A stretch of DNA of 37,444 bases, from contig JBAZJL010000008.1 of NCBI GenBank assembly GCA_041651335.1, positions 1 to 37,444 of the forward strand, given 5' to 3'. A program made the position numbers and the translations under genes. Within the stretch, counting starts at the first letter, position 1, and every line of letters starts with the position of its first letter. The stretch is from UBA6220 sp041651335. GTDB taxonomy: Bacteria; Patescibacteriota; Minisyncoccia; Minisyncoccales; Minisyncoccaceae. Under the pieces are notes generated by a model that was not told where the DNA came from, did not search any database, and saw only the letters and a program-made list of their open reading frames with translations. This document shows positions 14,129-22,082 of this stretch, piece after piece.

Positions 14129-15442
14129 ATGATGCTTTCAATTATTATTCCTGCTTATAACGAAGAAAAGAGATTGCCTAAAACCTTGGTTAATATTATT
14201 TCTTTTTTAAATAAAGAAAAAATTGAAGCGGAAATTTTAATTGTTAATGATGGCTCTAAAGATCAAACCGAAAAAGTTGCTCGAGAAATGGCTGAGACCA
14301 ATTCTTTTTTAAAAATAATCAGTTATGAACAAAACAAAGGAAAGGGCGGGGCAGTGAAAGAGGGGATAAATCAAGCCCAAGGAGATTATTTGGTTTTTTT
14401 AGATGCTGACAATTCTACGCCTATTTCTGAAATAATCCCTTTGCTTAATAATTTGGCTCAGGGATATGACCTGGTGATTGGTTCCCGAAGGGTAAAGGGC
14501 GCAAAGATTTTAAAAAAACAGCCCTTACTTCGCCAAATATTAAGTCAAGGATTTAATTTTTTAATCAAAGTAATTTTAGGATTAGTTGATTATAAAGATA
14601 CTCAATGTGGATTTAAAGGGTTTCGCCAACAAGCCGGAAAAAATATTTTTTCTAAAGCAAAAATTAATGGATTTGCTTTTGATGCGGAGTTGCTTTGTTT
14701 GGCTAATCTTTTGGGTTATAAAGTTTTGGAAATGTCGGTTGCTTGGCAAGACGAAAAACAAAGCACCCTAAGGATTAAAAGTGTTTGGAATATTTTTTGG
14801 GAATCTCTTAAAATTAAAAGAAATATTTTAAGGGGGGATTATGGAACAAAAAATATAATTAATTTCGGATTTTATAAAGATCTTTTTTTAGCTTTGATTC
14901 TAACCGAAATTTCCGGTTTTTTTATTTTTAAAATTTTAAAAATATTTTTTATTTTTTGCCCGGCTGAATTTTTTCTTTTATTGATTTTGCCATTTTTTAC
15001 GACTTCGATTGTATTTTTGGCCAGAATTTTAAGCAAAAGGATTTATGAATTTATCAAGTTTTTAATTGTAGGAATTTTAAACACGACGTTGGATTTTTTG
15101 GTTTTAAATTACTTAAGCGCTTATTTTAATATATTTTCCGGGCCATGGATGATTGTTTTTAATTCTCTTTCTTTCGGAATAGCGGTAATCAATTCTTATT
15201 TTTTAAATAAATTTTGGACGTTTCAAAGCTCTGGAAAGAAAATAGCGTCTGAGATTTTTTTGTTTTTTTCCGTCAGTTTTGGAGCCAGCTTAATCAACAC
15301 AGCGATTGTTTTTTTGGGAACCACCTTTTTTAGTTATTTGGGCGGAGGGTATTTCTGGCTGAACACGGTTAAGGGTTTGGCGATTATTTTTTCCACTTTT
15401 GTTAATTTCTTGGGTTATAAATTTATGGTTTTCAAAAAATAA
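14129..15442 (+). CDS. GT2 glycosyltransferase fused to GtrA-like membrane domain
   Basis: Residues 1 to about 235 are a family 2 transferase of the dolichyl/polyprenyl-phosphate sugar synthase type: LSIIIPAYNEEKRLPKTL, IVNDGSKDQT, the metal-binding DAD at 92-94, and the DTQCGFKGFR motif typical of DPG/DPM synthases. After two membrane segments comes a GtrA-like domain (about 310-437: FIKFLIVGILNTTLDFLVLNYL, SYFLNKFWTF, FVNFLGYKFMVF). The fused protein would make a lipid-phosphate sugar on the cytoplasmic side, and the GtrA part may flip it. This would feed the preceding GT-C-like protein. ATG at 14129 and 14132 are both possible starts. Two bases separate it from the previous stop. Confidence 0.85.
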   Translation: MMLSIIIPAYNEEKRLPKTLVNIISFLNKEKIEAEILIVNDGSKDQTEKVAREMAETNSFLKIISYEQNKGKGGAVKEGINQAQGDYLVFLDADNSTPISEIIPLLNNLAQGYDLVIGSRRVKGAKILKKQPLLRQILSQGFNFLIKVILGLVDYKDTQCGFKGFRQQAGKNIFSKAKINGFAFDAELLCLANLLGYKVLEMSVAWQDEKQSTLRIKSVWNIFWESLKIKRNILRGDYGTKNIINFGFYKDLFLALILTEISGFFIFKILKIFFIFCPAEFFLLLILPFFTTSIVFLARILSKRIYEFIKFLIVGILNTTLDFLVLNYLSAYFNIFSGPWMIVFNSLSFGIAVINSYFLNKFWTFQSSGKKIASEIFLFFSVSFGASLINTAIVFLGTTFFSYLGGGYFWLNTVKGLAIIFSTFVNFLGYKFMVFKK

Positions 15443-15471
15443 TAATCTTAATGGATATTAATATTTGAATA

Positions 15472-15480
15472 TGTTAAAAT
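15472..15480 (+). promoter_or_regulatory. Extended -10 promoter immediately before pilD
   Basis: TGTTAAAAT (15472-15480) is an extended -10 without a good -35. A start six to seven bases downstream would fall at the ATG at 15487, predicting a leaderless or nearly leaderless mRNA. Confidence 0.4.
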
Positions 15481-15486
15481 TAAATT

Positions 15487-16296
15487 ATGATTATTGAAAC
15501 AATTTTTATTTTTATTTTCGGTTTGATTGTGGGTAGTTTTTTGAATTGCGTAATTTGGAGAATCGGAAAAAAACAAAGTTTTTTAAAGGGCCGTTCTTAT
15601 TGTCCGTCCTGTAAGCATACCCTTTATTGGAATGATCTTATTCCTTTATTCAGTTTTGTTTTTTTAAAAGGCAAATGCCGTTATTGTCAGAAAAAAATTT
15701 CTTTTCAGTATCCTTTGGTCGAGCTGGTAGTAGGCGCACTTTTCGTGTTTATTTATAATTATTTTCAGGTAAGTCTTTTAACCACTGGTTTAGGATTTAA
15801 TTTTTATCAAGCTTTGTTTTATTGTGCTATTGCTTCGGTTTTTACTATTATTTTTATTTATGATTTAAAGCACTATCTTATTCCAGATGAATTTACTTTT
15901 TGCGGCTTGATTTTAATTATTATTTGGCTTTTATTTAATTATTTTCAGGGAATATTTTCTGGTAATGATTTACTTCAATATTTTTACTCTGCCTTGGGAT
16001 CTTGTGCTTTTTTCTTTTGTTTGTGGTTTTTTTCCCAAGGTCGAGCCATGGGATTTGGAGATGTAAAACTAGCCTTTATTCTTGGGCTTTTGCTCGGCTG
16101 GCCGAACATTATTGTTGGGCTATTCATTTCTTTTCTTTTCGGTGCTATAATTGGATTAATTTTAGTGGCTGGCAAGAAAAGAAAGTTAAAGTCAGCAGTT
16201 CCGTTTGGTCCGTTTTTGGTCATAGGTTGCTTTTTAGCGATTTTTTATGGCTCAAATTTTATTAATTGGTATCTTTCTTTAAGTTTTGGCGGGTAA
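15487..16296 (+). CDS. pilD: Prepilin peptidase / N-methyltransferase PilD (A24 family)
   Basis: This 269-aa polytopic membrane enzyme has the N-terminal segment GLIVGSFLNCVIWR, a zinc-binding C39xxC42 and C64xxC67 pair of the methyltransferase domain, and the two catalytic aspartates of the bilobed aspartyl protease: D126 in IYDLKHYLIPDE and D192 in GFGDVK. Both domains are complete. It cleaves prepilin leaders after Gly and methylates the new N-terminal residue, serving all pilins of the window. It is followed one base later by the first minor-pilin gene, so processing enzyme and minor subunits are co-transcribed. Confidence 0.95.
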   Translation: MIIETIFIFIFGLIVGSFLNCVIWRIGKKQSFLKGRSYCPSCKHTLYWNDLIPLFSFVFLKGKCRYCQKKISFQYPLVELVVGALFVFIYNYFQVSLLTTGLGFNFYQALFYCAIASVFTIIFIYDLKHYLIPDEFTFCGLILIIIWLLFNYFQGIFSGNDLLQYFYSALGSCAFFFCLWFFSQGRAMGFGDVKLAFILGLLLGWPNIIVGLFISFLFGAIIGLILVAGKKRKLKSAVPFGPFLVIGCFLAIFYGSNFINWYLSLSFGG

Positions 16297-16297
16297 T

Positions 16298-16915
16298 ATG
16301 CTTAAAAGTTTCAAACCAAAAAATAAAAAATATTCCTTTTTTTCAAAAAAACTTTGTCAGGGTTTGACTTTGGTAGAAATGCTTACTGTTGTTTCTATTC
16401 TAGTGATCTTATCTGGAATAATGTTTGCTAATTATAAAAGCGGAAATGATGCCTTAATTTTAGACCGGGCTTCTCAAAAATTAGCTCAAGATTTAAGGCG
16501 CACAATGGGAATGTCTATTTCTGGACAGGGACTAAGCGTTAATTATAATGCTTATGGAATTTATTTTAGCACGGCCAGTAACAGCTCTTATATTTTATTT
16601 AAAAATAACGCTAATAAAGGAGTGGGTAATTTTACTTATAGTACTTCTGCTCCTGCAGATTCTATTTTTGAAATCATTAACATTGAAAAAGGGGCAAAAA
16701 TTTGCGAATTAAAAAATAATGGCACAGTTATTGGTTCTGGAATAATCAGCGTTGCCGCGGTGCCTCCTGCCCCCACTATTTATATGGATTCTGCTGTAAA
16801 TAACGATGATATTTATATTGTGATCGCTCCAGAAAATGAAACCAATTGCAGTAGTCCGGCTAGAAAAAAAGTAGTCAAAATAAATAATGCCGGCCGAATA
16901 GATATTACTAATTAA
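16298..16915 (+). CDS. Minor pilin-like protein (GspH/FimT-type)
   Basis: A 205-aa prepilin with a long basic leader (KSFKPKNKKYSFFSKKLCQG) and cleavage before LTLVEMLTVVSILVILSGI, Glu at +5. The residue at +1 is Leu instead of Phe. I chose ATG at 16298 because it follows the pilD stop by one base; a TTG at 16286 would add four residues and overlap pilD. The remainder is a beta-rich domain with no obvious motif; GspH/FimT assignment is by position as first minor pilin and by the QDLRRTM-type region following the helix. It would sit in the pilus-tip initiation complex. Confidence 0.78.
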   Translation: MLKSFKPKNKKYSFFSKKLCQGLTLVEMLTVVSILVILSGIMFANYKSGNDALILDRASQKLAQDLRRTMGMSISGQGLSVNYNAYGIYFSTASNSSYILFKNNANKGVGNFTYSTSAPADSIFEIINIEKGAKICELKNNGTVIGSGIISVAAVPPAPTIYMDSAVNNDDIYIVIAPENETNCSSPARKKVVKINNAGRIDITN

Positions 16916-16916
16916 T

Positions 16917-17444
16917 ATGAACGTTCAATTTCAATCCTCAAAACATTTTTCCAAACAATTTTTTCCTCAAGGATTTACTTTGATTGAAACTTTGATTTCC
17001 ATAATGATCGTGTCGATTGCATTTTTAGGAATTTATTCTGCTGCGGCAAAATATACTCAACAGACCAAACAAGTTAAAGATACTTATGTGGCTTCATTGC
17101 TGGGCCAAGAGGGCATAGAAATAGTTAGAAATTTTAGGGATACAAATTGGGTTAGCGCTGCTTCTTGGGATACGGGGTTAACTGCCTGCGGAAGCTGTAG
17201 CGGGCAAACTAATGGCTGTCAAGCAGATTATAACGATACTCTTTTATCAACTTACAACAATAGTTCTTATCTTTGGATTAATAACGGATTTTATGAATAT
17301 GGCAGTTCTGGCACAATTACCCCTTATCGAAGACAGATTTGTATCGATGAGGATGGAAATATTTTGCACGTGACAGTAAATGTTTATTGGACCGGAAATC
17401 GGCAAACAACAATTAAAGAAGATTTATATAATTGGAAATGGTAG
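16917..17444 (+). CDS. Minor pilin-like protein (PilV/GspI-type)
   Basis: A 175-aa prepilin. Leader MNVQFQSSKHFSKQFFPQG is cleaved before FTLIETLISIMIVSIAFLGI, with Glu at +5. The following AAKYTQQTKQ...LLGQEGIEIVRNFRDTNW is typical of PilV/GspI-like minor pilins. Two Cys pairs (CGSC and later single Cys) lie in the globular part. The gene starts one base after the previous stop and its own stop overlaps the next start (ATG at 17438), indicating coupled translation. Role: minor subunit that helps start pilus assembly or function at the tip (family knowledge). Confidence 0.82.
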   Translation: MNVQFQSSKHFSKQFFPQGFTLIETLISIMIVSIAFLGIYSAAAKYTQQTKQVKDTYVASLLGQEGIEIVRNFRDTNWVSAASWDTGLTACGSCSGQTNGCQADYNDTLLSTYNNSSYLWINNGFYEYGSSGTITPYRRQICIDEDGNILHVTVNVYWTGNRQTTIKEDLYNWKW

Positions 17445-18067
17445 AAAAAAACAAAACAAAAATTAAAGGATTCACCTTAATCGAGGTCTTGGCTTCAATG
17501 GCAATTTTTTTGGTCTTGTCTGTTTCTTTGGTTATTTTATTTACCAATTCAATCAATACTCAAACAGCTATTTTGCAAAATCAGCAATTATTAAATGAAT
17601 CTGGCCATGCGATGGAATATATGTATAAAGCTATTCGAATGGCTTATCGTGATGATGGTTATCTGGGCAATGTGGCTGGCTCTTGTACTGGCACAGCTAA
17701 TCTTAATTACAATGCCAGTGCTGGAAATTCCATTTATTTTTTAGGTTATGATAATCCTAGCGCTACTTATAAATGTATTAAATTTTATTTAGATACTACT
17801 GATAATAAAATTAAGATTAAAAAATCAACTGACGCGGGCATGACTTATACAAGCGCTGATGCTGCTTCAGCCATGGACCTTACTTCTAGCCAAGTAAAAA
17901 TAAATTCTGGAGGATTAAGTTTTAGCGTTTCTGGAGATTCAACCGGCAATCAGCCAAAAGTAACAATTATGATGGACATGCTTTCAACCAGTAAAAGGGT
18001 TAGTCCAATTCCAGAAATTATTATTCAAACTACGGCCTCGCAGAGAAATTTAAATCTTGGTCCTTAA
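17438..18067 (+). CDS. Minor pilin-like protein (PilW/GspJ-type)
   Basis: A 209-aa prepilin from the ATG at 17438, which overlaps the preceding TAG; a TTG at 17432 would add only two residues. The leader MVEKNKTKIKG is cleaved before FTLIEVLASMAIFLVLSVSL, Glu at +5. The helix continues into LFTNSINTQTAILQNQQLLNESGHAMEYMYKAIR, a pattern seen in PilW/GspJ-like proteins. The rest is a Ser/Thr-rich beta domain. It forms part of the minor-pilin set co-transcribed with pilD. The specific PilW versus GspJ name cannot be decided. Confidence 0.8.
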   Translation: MVEKNKTKIKGFTLIEVLASMAIFLVLSVSLVILFTNSINTQTAILQNQQLLNESGHAMEYMYKAIRMAYRDDGYLGNVAGSCTGTANLNYNASAGNSIYFLGYDNPSATYKCIKFYLDTTDNKIKIKKSTDAGMTYTSADAASAMDLTSSQVKINSGGLSFSVSGDSTGNQPKVTIMMDMLSTSKRVSPIPEIIIQTTASQRNLNLGP

Positions 18068-18072
18068 TTGAT

Positions 18073-18447
18073 ATGAATATTATTAAAAAAACCAAAAAAA
18101 ATCAAAGGGGCGTGTCTTTGTATATGATTACCATTATGATTGCTATTTTAATGGGGTTTTCTTTGAGCGTTTCTCAAATTATTGTGGGAGCAACAAAAAT
18201 AACTGGCGGAGTAGGAGATTCGGTTAAAGCTTTTCATTGCGCTGATAGCGCGGTTGAAAAAGCGCTTTACGATGTTAGTTTAAATAATTGCGTTTACTAC
18301 ACGCCTGTTGCTGGAACTGTAAATGGCGATAGTGCTTATTCTTTTACTTATACGATTTTAAGTGCAGACTGCACCCAAACTGGAACTACTATTGATGCTA
18401 TGGGTGTTTATAACGCAGCAACCAGAAAAATCCAGATAAATTATTAG
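18073..18447 (+). CDS. Minor pilin-like protein (PilX/GspK-type)
   Basis: A 124-aa protein with leader MNIIKKTKKNQRG and a hydrophobic helix VSLYMITIMIAILMGFSLSV. There is no Glu at +5 (Met instead), as in GspK/PilX-type minor pilins that cap the tip. KAFHCADSAVEKALYD after the helix matches the conserved 'AFyaAdsgvE' region of PilX-like proteins. The globular part is short, with two Cys. It is five bases after the previous gene and four before ligA, so the pilus genes run directly into DNA replication genes. Confidence 0.78.
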   Translation: MNIIKKTKKNQRGVSLYMITIMIAILMGFSLSVSQIIVGATKITGGVGDSVKAFHCADSAVEKALYDVSLNNCVYYTPVAGTVNGDSAYSFTYTILSADCTQTGTTIDAMGVYNAATRKIQINY

Positions 18448-18451
18448 TTTT

Positions 18452-20521
18452 ATGATCAAATCGGAAGCAAAACAAAGAATTTCTAAGCTTCGGGATCTTA
18501 TTGATTATCATCGTTATCTTTATCATGTTTTAGACAAGCAAGAGATTTCCGAAAGCGCTTTAGATGCTCTTAAAAAAGAGCTTTTTGATTTAGAACAAGA
18601 GTATCCTGATTTAATTACCGCCGACTCTCCAACGCAAAGAATCGGCGGAAAGCCTTTAGAAGCATTTGAAAAATTTATTCATCTTGAACCCATGCGATCT
18701 TTTTTTGATGCATTTTCTCGTGAAGATATGGAAAATTGGGAAACACGGAATAAAAAATTATTATCCGAAGCAGAAAAAGAAAAAATAAATTATTATTGCG
18801 AGCCAAAATTAGATGGGCTTGCGATTGAATTGGTTTACGAAAATTTAGTTTTGACCGTTGGCTCAACTAGAGGTGATGGTAAGATTGGGGAAAATGTAAC
18901 CGCGAATATTAAAACCATCGAAGCCATTCCTTTAAAATTAAGAGATTTAAATCAAGCAATAAAAGAATTGGAAAAATTAGGATTAAGGCGAATTGCGGGA
19001 ATAGTGAAACAAAAAGCATTGGAAAAAATAATCGTACGCGGAGAAGCAGTTATTTCCAAAAAAGAATTTTTAAAAACAAACAAGCAAAGAGAAAAGCAGG
19101 GATTGCCTCTTTATGCTAATCCTCGTAATCTGGCCGCTGGATCGATCCGCCAACTGGATTCAAAGATTGCCGCCCAAAGAAAAATGGAAGCTGATATTTA
19201 TTCTTTGGTTACAGATTTTGGACAGGAAACCCATGAACAAGAACATTTAATTTTGAAAGCCCTGGGATTTAAAACAAATAATAAACACAACAAGGTTTGC
19301 GCCAATCTTGATGAGGTTTTTTCTTATCATGAGCATTTGCATAAAATTAGAGACAGCTTGCCCTATGAAATAGATGGAACTGTTGTTTTGATAAACAACA
19401 GCCAAATTTTTAAAGAATTGGGCGTAGTAGGAAAATCATTTCGAGCCGGGATTGCCCTTAAATTTGCTTTAAAGCAGGGCGTGACAATCGTAGATGATGT
19501 TATTGTTCAAGTTGGAAGAACAGGAGCAATGACCCCGGTAGCAATTTTAAAACCCATTGCTGTGAGTGGCACAACCATCACCAGGGCTACTTTGCATAAT
19601 GCAGACGAAATCAAGCGGTTGGGATTAAAAATTGGAGACACGGTTGTGGTTGGTCGAGCTGGAGACGTAATCCCGGAAATAATAAAAGTTTTTCCAGAGT
19701 TAAGAACTGGCCAAGAAAAAGATTTTTTAATGCCTAAAAAATGCCCGGCTTGCAATAATAATCTTGTAAAAAAAACAGGAGAAGTTATTTGGTATTGTCC
19801 GAATCCTGATTGTTTTAGTCGAAAAAGAAGATATTTGGCTCATTTTGTTTCTCGAGCAGCTTTTAATATTGATGGACTTGGTTCAAAAATCATTGATCGA
19901 TTTTTAGAGCAAGGGCTTATTTCCGATGCTTCAGATTTGTTTGATTTAAAAGAAGGAGACATTTTGCCATTAGAAAGATTTGCAGAAAAATCAGCTCAAA
20001 AAATAGTAGAAAAAATTCAATCTCGAAAGAAAATTGTTTTCAGCCGATTTATTTATGCTTTGGGAATTAGAAATGTAGGAGAAAAGACTGCTTTTGATTT
20101 AGCTAATCGGTTTGGATCTTTGGAAACATTAAAAAAAATAAGCTTTGAAGAATTGGAAAAAACAGCTGATATTGGTCCGATTGTGGCTTCTTCTATTTAT
20201 GATTGGTTTCATAATCAGAGCAATTTAAATTTTTTAAATAAGCTAATTAGTAAAAAGATTGAAATTATTGGTGAAAAAAAACAGGGGGTAAAACTAAAAA
20301 ACAAAACATTTGTTTTAACTGGCACTTTGGAAACCATGAGTCGGGAGCAGGCCAAAGAAAAAATTCAATCTTTGGGCGGAGAAGTTTTGGCTTCGATTTC
20401 TAAAAATCTTGATTATTTGGTGGTGGGAGAAAATCCTGGATCAAAATATGAAAAAGCCAAAGAATTAGGAATAAAGATAATCAAGGAAAAAGATTTTTTA
20501 AAAATAATTTCTAACGATTAA
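18452..20521 (+). CDS. ligA: NAD+-dependent DNA ligase LigA
   Basis: The 689-aa protein has all LigA domains: Ia (about 1-75), adenylation domain with the active-site Lys119 in EPKLDGLAIE, OB fold, a four-Cys zinc finger (CPAC...CPNPDCF, around 430-450), helix-hairpin-helix repeats, and a C-terminal BRCT domain from about residue 610. It seals nicks using NAD+. A ~25-residue Lys/Glu-rich helical insert precedes VRGEAVISKKEF. In domain Ia the segment corresponding to E. coli DAEYD reads ESALD, so the Tyr that contacts the NMN part is Leu. It is co-transcribed with the minor pilins and rodA (one-base gap). Confidence 0.96.
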   Translation: MIKSEAKQRISKLRDLIDYHRYLYHVLDKQEISESALDALKKELFDLEQEYPDLITADSPTQRIGGKPLEAFEKFIHLEPMRSFFDAFSREDMENWETRNKKLLSEAEKEKINYYCEPKLDGLAIELVYENLVLTVGSTRGDGKIGENVTANIKTIEAIPLKLRDLNQAIKELEKLGLRRIAGIVKQKALEKIIVRGEAVISKKEFLKTNKQREKQGLPLYANPRNLAAGSIRQLDSKIAAQRKMEADIYSLVTDFGQETHEQEHLILKALGFKTNNKHNKVCANLDEVFSYHEHLHKIRDSLPYEIDGTVVLINNSQIFKELGVVGKSFRAGIALKFALKQGVTIVDDVIVQVGRTGAMTPVAILKPIAVSGTTITRATLHNADEIKRLGLKIGDTVVVGRAGDVIPEIIKVFPELRTGQEKDFLMPKKCPACNNNLVKKTGEVIWYCPNPDCFSRKRRYLAHFVSRAAFNIDGLGSKIIDRFLEQGLISDASDLFDLKEGDILPLERFAEKSAQKIVEKIQSRKKIVFSRFIYALGIRNVGEKTAFDLANRFGSLETLKKISFEELEKTADIGPIVASSIYDWFHNQSNLNFLNKLISKKIEIIGEKKQGVKLKNKTFVLTGTLETMSREQAKEKIQSLGGEVLASISKNLDYLVVGENPGSKYEKAKELGIKIIKEKDFLKIISND

Positions 20522-20522
20522 A

Positions 20523-21614
20523 ATGAATTTAAGCGTAAAATTACAAAAATTCGATTGGATTCTTTTCGGAGTAGCGGCAGCTTTAGTCGGGTTTGGATTG
20601 GTTTCATTATATAGCTCTTCTTCGATGGGGGATTATACCAATTTTTTTCGGCAATTAATATTTTTCATTATTTCGATTTTGGCAATGATTGGTGTTAGTT
20701 TTATTGATAATAGGATTTTGCGCGAAAATTCTCTTTTGCTTGTTTTTCTTTATTTTATTTGCTTGATTCTTTTAATCGGCGTATTTTTTTTCGCCCCAGA
20801 AATAAGAGGAATTAAATCATGGTATCGAATCGGGCCGATTTCTTTTGACCCCATAGAACCAACAAAGATAATCCTTATTTTAATTTTAGCTAAATATTTT
20901 TCTCATCGGCATATCGAGCTTTATAATTTAAAGCATATTATTTTTTCTGGTTTTTATTTTATCCTGCCGATAATTTTAATTTTTTTTCAACCAGAATTTG
21001 GTTCTGTGGCTGTTTTATTGGGGATTTGGATTGGAATGCTTTTGGTCTCGGGAATTAGGATTAGGGAATTTATCGCTGTTTTTTTAGTATCTTTATTGTT
21101 ATTGGGAATAGTTTGGCAATTTTTGTTAAAAGATTATCAAAAGAAAAGAATTTTTAGTTTTATTGCCCCCCAAGAAGATCTTTTGGGCGAGGGCTGGAGC
21201 CAGAATCAAGCGAAAATAAGCATTGGTTCTGGGGGGATATTTGGCCAGGGGATTGGCCAAGGATCTCAAACCCAATACGGATTTTTACCAGAAGCGCACA
21301 CTGATTTTATTTTTTCTTCAATTGCTGAAGAAATGGGATTTTGCGGAGTTTTAATTTTGCTTTCTTTGTTTGGAGTATTGTTTTGGCGGATTTTTAAAAT
21401 TGCTTTTAATGCAAATTCTAATTTTTCCCGTTTATTTGCTTCTGGCCTGGCCATTGCCATTTTTTCTCATATGTTAATTAATATTGGAATGAATTTGGGG
21501 GTTTTTCCAGTGATCGGGCTTCCGCTGCCTTTGGTAAGTTATGGAGGAAGCAACTTGCTTTTTGATTTTATTGGTTTGGGAATTTTACAAAATATGAAGA
21601 TGACTGATTCTTAA
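20523..21614 (+). CDS. rodA: RodA/FtsW-family peptidoglycan glycosyltransferase
   Basis: A 363-aa SEDS protein with about ten membrane segments. Conserved features are the LVSLYSSSS start, GIKSWYRIGPISFDPIEPTKI, QPEFGSVAVLLGIW, GSGGIFGQGIGQGSQ, the catalytic Asp261 in PEAHTDFIFSSIAEEMG, and LPLVSYGGSNLL near the C-terminus. It polymerises lipid II into glycan strands. RodA is preferred over FtsW because of the length and the FDPIEPTKI segment. It is one base after ligA; no partner class B penicillin-binding protein is in the window. Confidence 0.9.
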   Translation: MNLSVKLQKFDWILFGVAAALVGFGLVSLYSSSSMGDYTNFFRQLIFFIISILAMIGVSFIDNRILRENSLLLVFLYFICLILLIGVFFFAPEIRGIKSWYRIGPISFDPIEPTKIILILILAKYFSHRHIELYNLKHIIFSGFYFILPIILIFFQPEFGSVAVLLGIWIGMLLVSGIRIREFIAVFLVSLLLLGIVWQFLLKDYQKKRIFSFIAPQEDLLGEGWSQNQAKISIGSGGIFGQGIGQGSQTQYGFLPEAHTDFIFSSIAEEMGFCGVLILLSLFGVLFWRIFKIAFNANSNFSRLFASGLAIAIFSHMLINIGMNLGVFPVIGLPLPLVSYGGSNLLFDFIGLGILQNMKMTDS

Positions 21615-21643
21615 AATGCCTTGTTTTGTTTTTAGGATCTATT

Positions 21644-21652
21644 TGTTATAAT
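21644..21652 (+). promoter_or_regulatory. Extended -10 promoter of the VirD4-like cluster
   Basis: TGT followed by TATAAT (21647-21652), with T-rich sequence in the -35 area. It lies 30 bp before the next start, between rodA and the 127-aa gene. Confidence 0.5.
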
Positions 21653-21682
21653 AAAGCTGTAAAAATAATTTAAAATTAAATT

Positions 21683-22066
21683 ATGGATAATTTGGAAAAT
21701 CGAGAAAGAAAAATAGAAAAAGAAAAGAACCTAGAGTCTTTGGAAATAGATTTTAAAGCCGAGACAATGGCAGAAAAAGAGTTGTTGAATCAAAAAAAAG
21801 ATTCTTTTTTAGAAAAATCATCTATTTCTGAGCTTAAAAAACAAACCATTGAGCCTGAAAAAAATACTCGGCTTAATCCAATTATTAGTAAAAAAATGAA
21901 ATATTTTTTGGATTTAGCCGAAGAAAAAGGATTGCCAGAAGCAATCAAGGCCATTAAAAAAGAAGAAGATTCTTTGCTTTTGGATTCATTTCACGATGCT
22001 TTGGCAAAAGAAAGTTTTTTTAAAGAATTTTTAACCAAAAAGAAAAAACCAAAAATCAAATCATAA
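21683..22066 (+). CDS. Hypothetical charged 127-aa protein upstream of VirD4-like ATPase
   Basis: I do not recognise this protein. It is strongly charged, dominated by Lys and Glu, with a predicted coiled coil in the first ~60 residues and a helical C-terminal half (KYFLDLAEEKGLPEAIKAIKKEEDSLLLDSFHDALA) ending in a Lys-rich tail. No signal peptide or membrane segment is visible, so it is probably cytoplasmic. It shares the promoter and lies 16 bp before the VirD4-like gene, so it may be a partner or regulator of that ATPase (inference from position only). Confidence 0.7.
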   Translation: MDNLENRERKIEKEKNLESLEIDFKAETMAEKELLNQKKDSFLEKSSISELKKQTIEPEKNTRLNPIISKKMKYFLDLAEEKGLPEAIKAIKKEEDSLLLDSFHDALAKESFFKEFLTKKKKPKIKS

Positions 22067-22082
22067 AAATTCGTAGCTTATT

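Noticed and set aside
16002..16265. 87-codon frame inside pilD
   Set aside because: Overlaps the catalytic half of pilD in another frame; no independent support.
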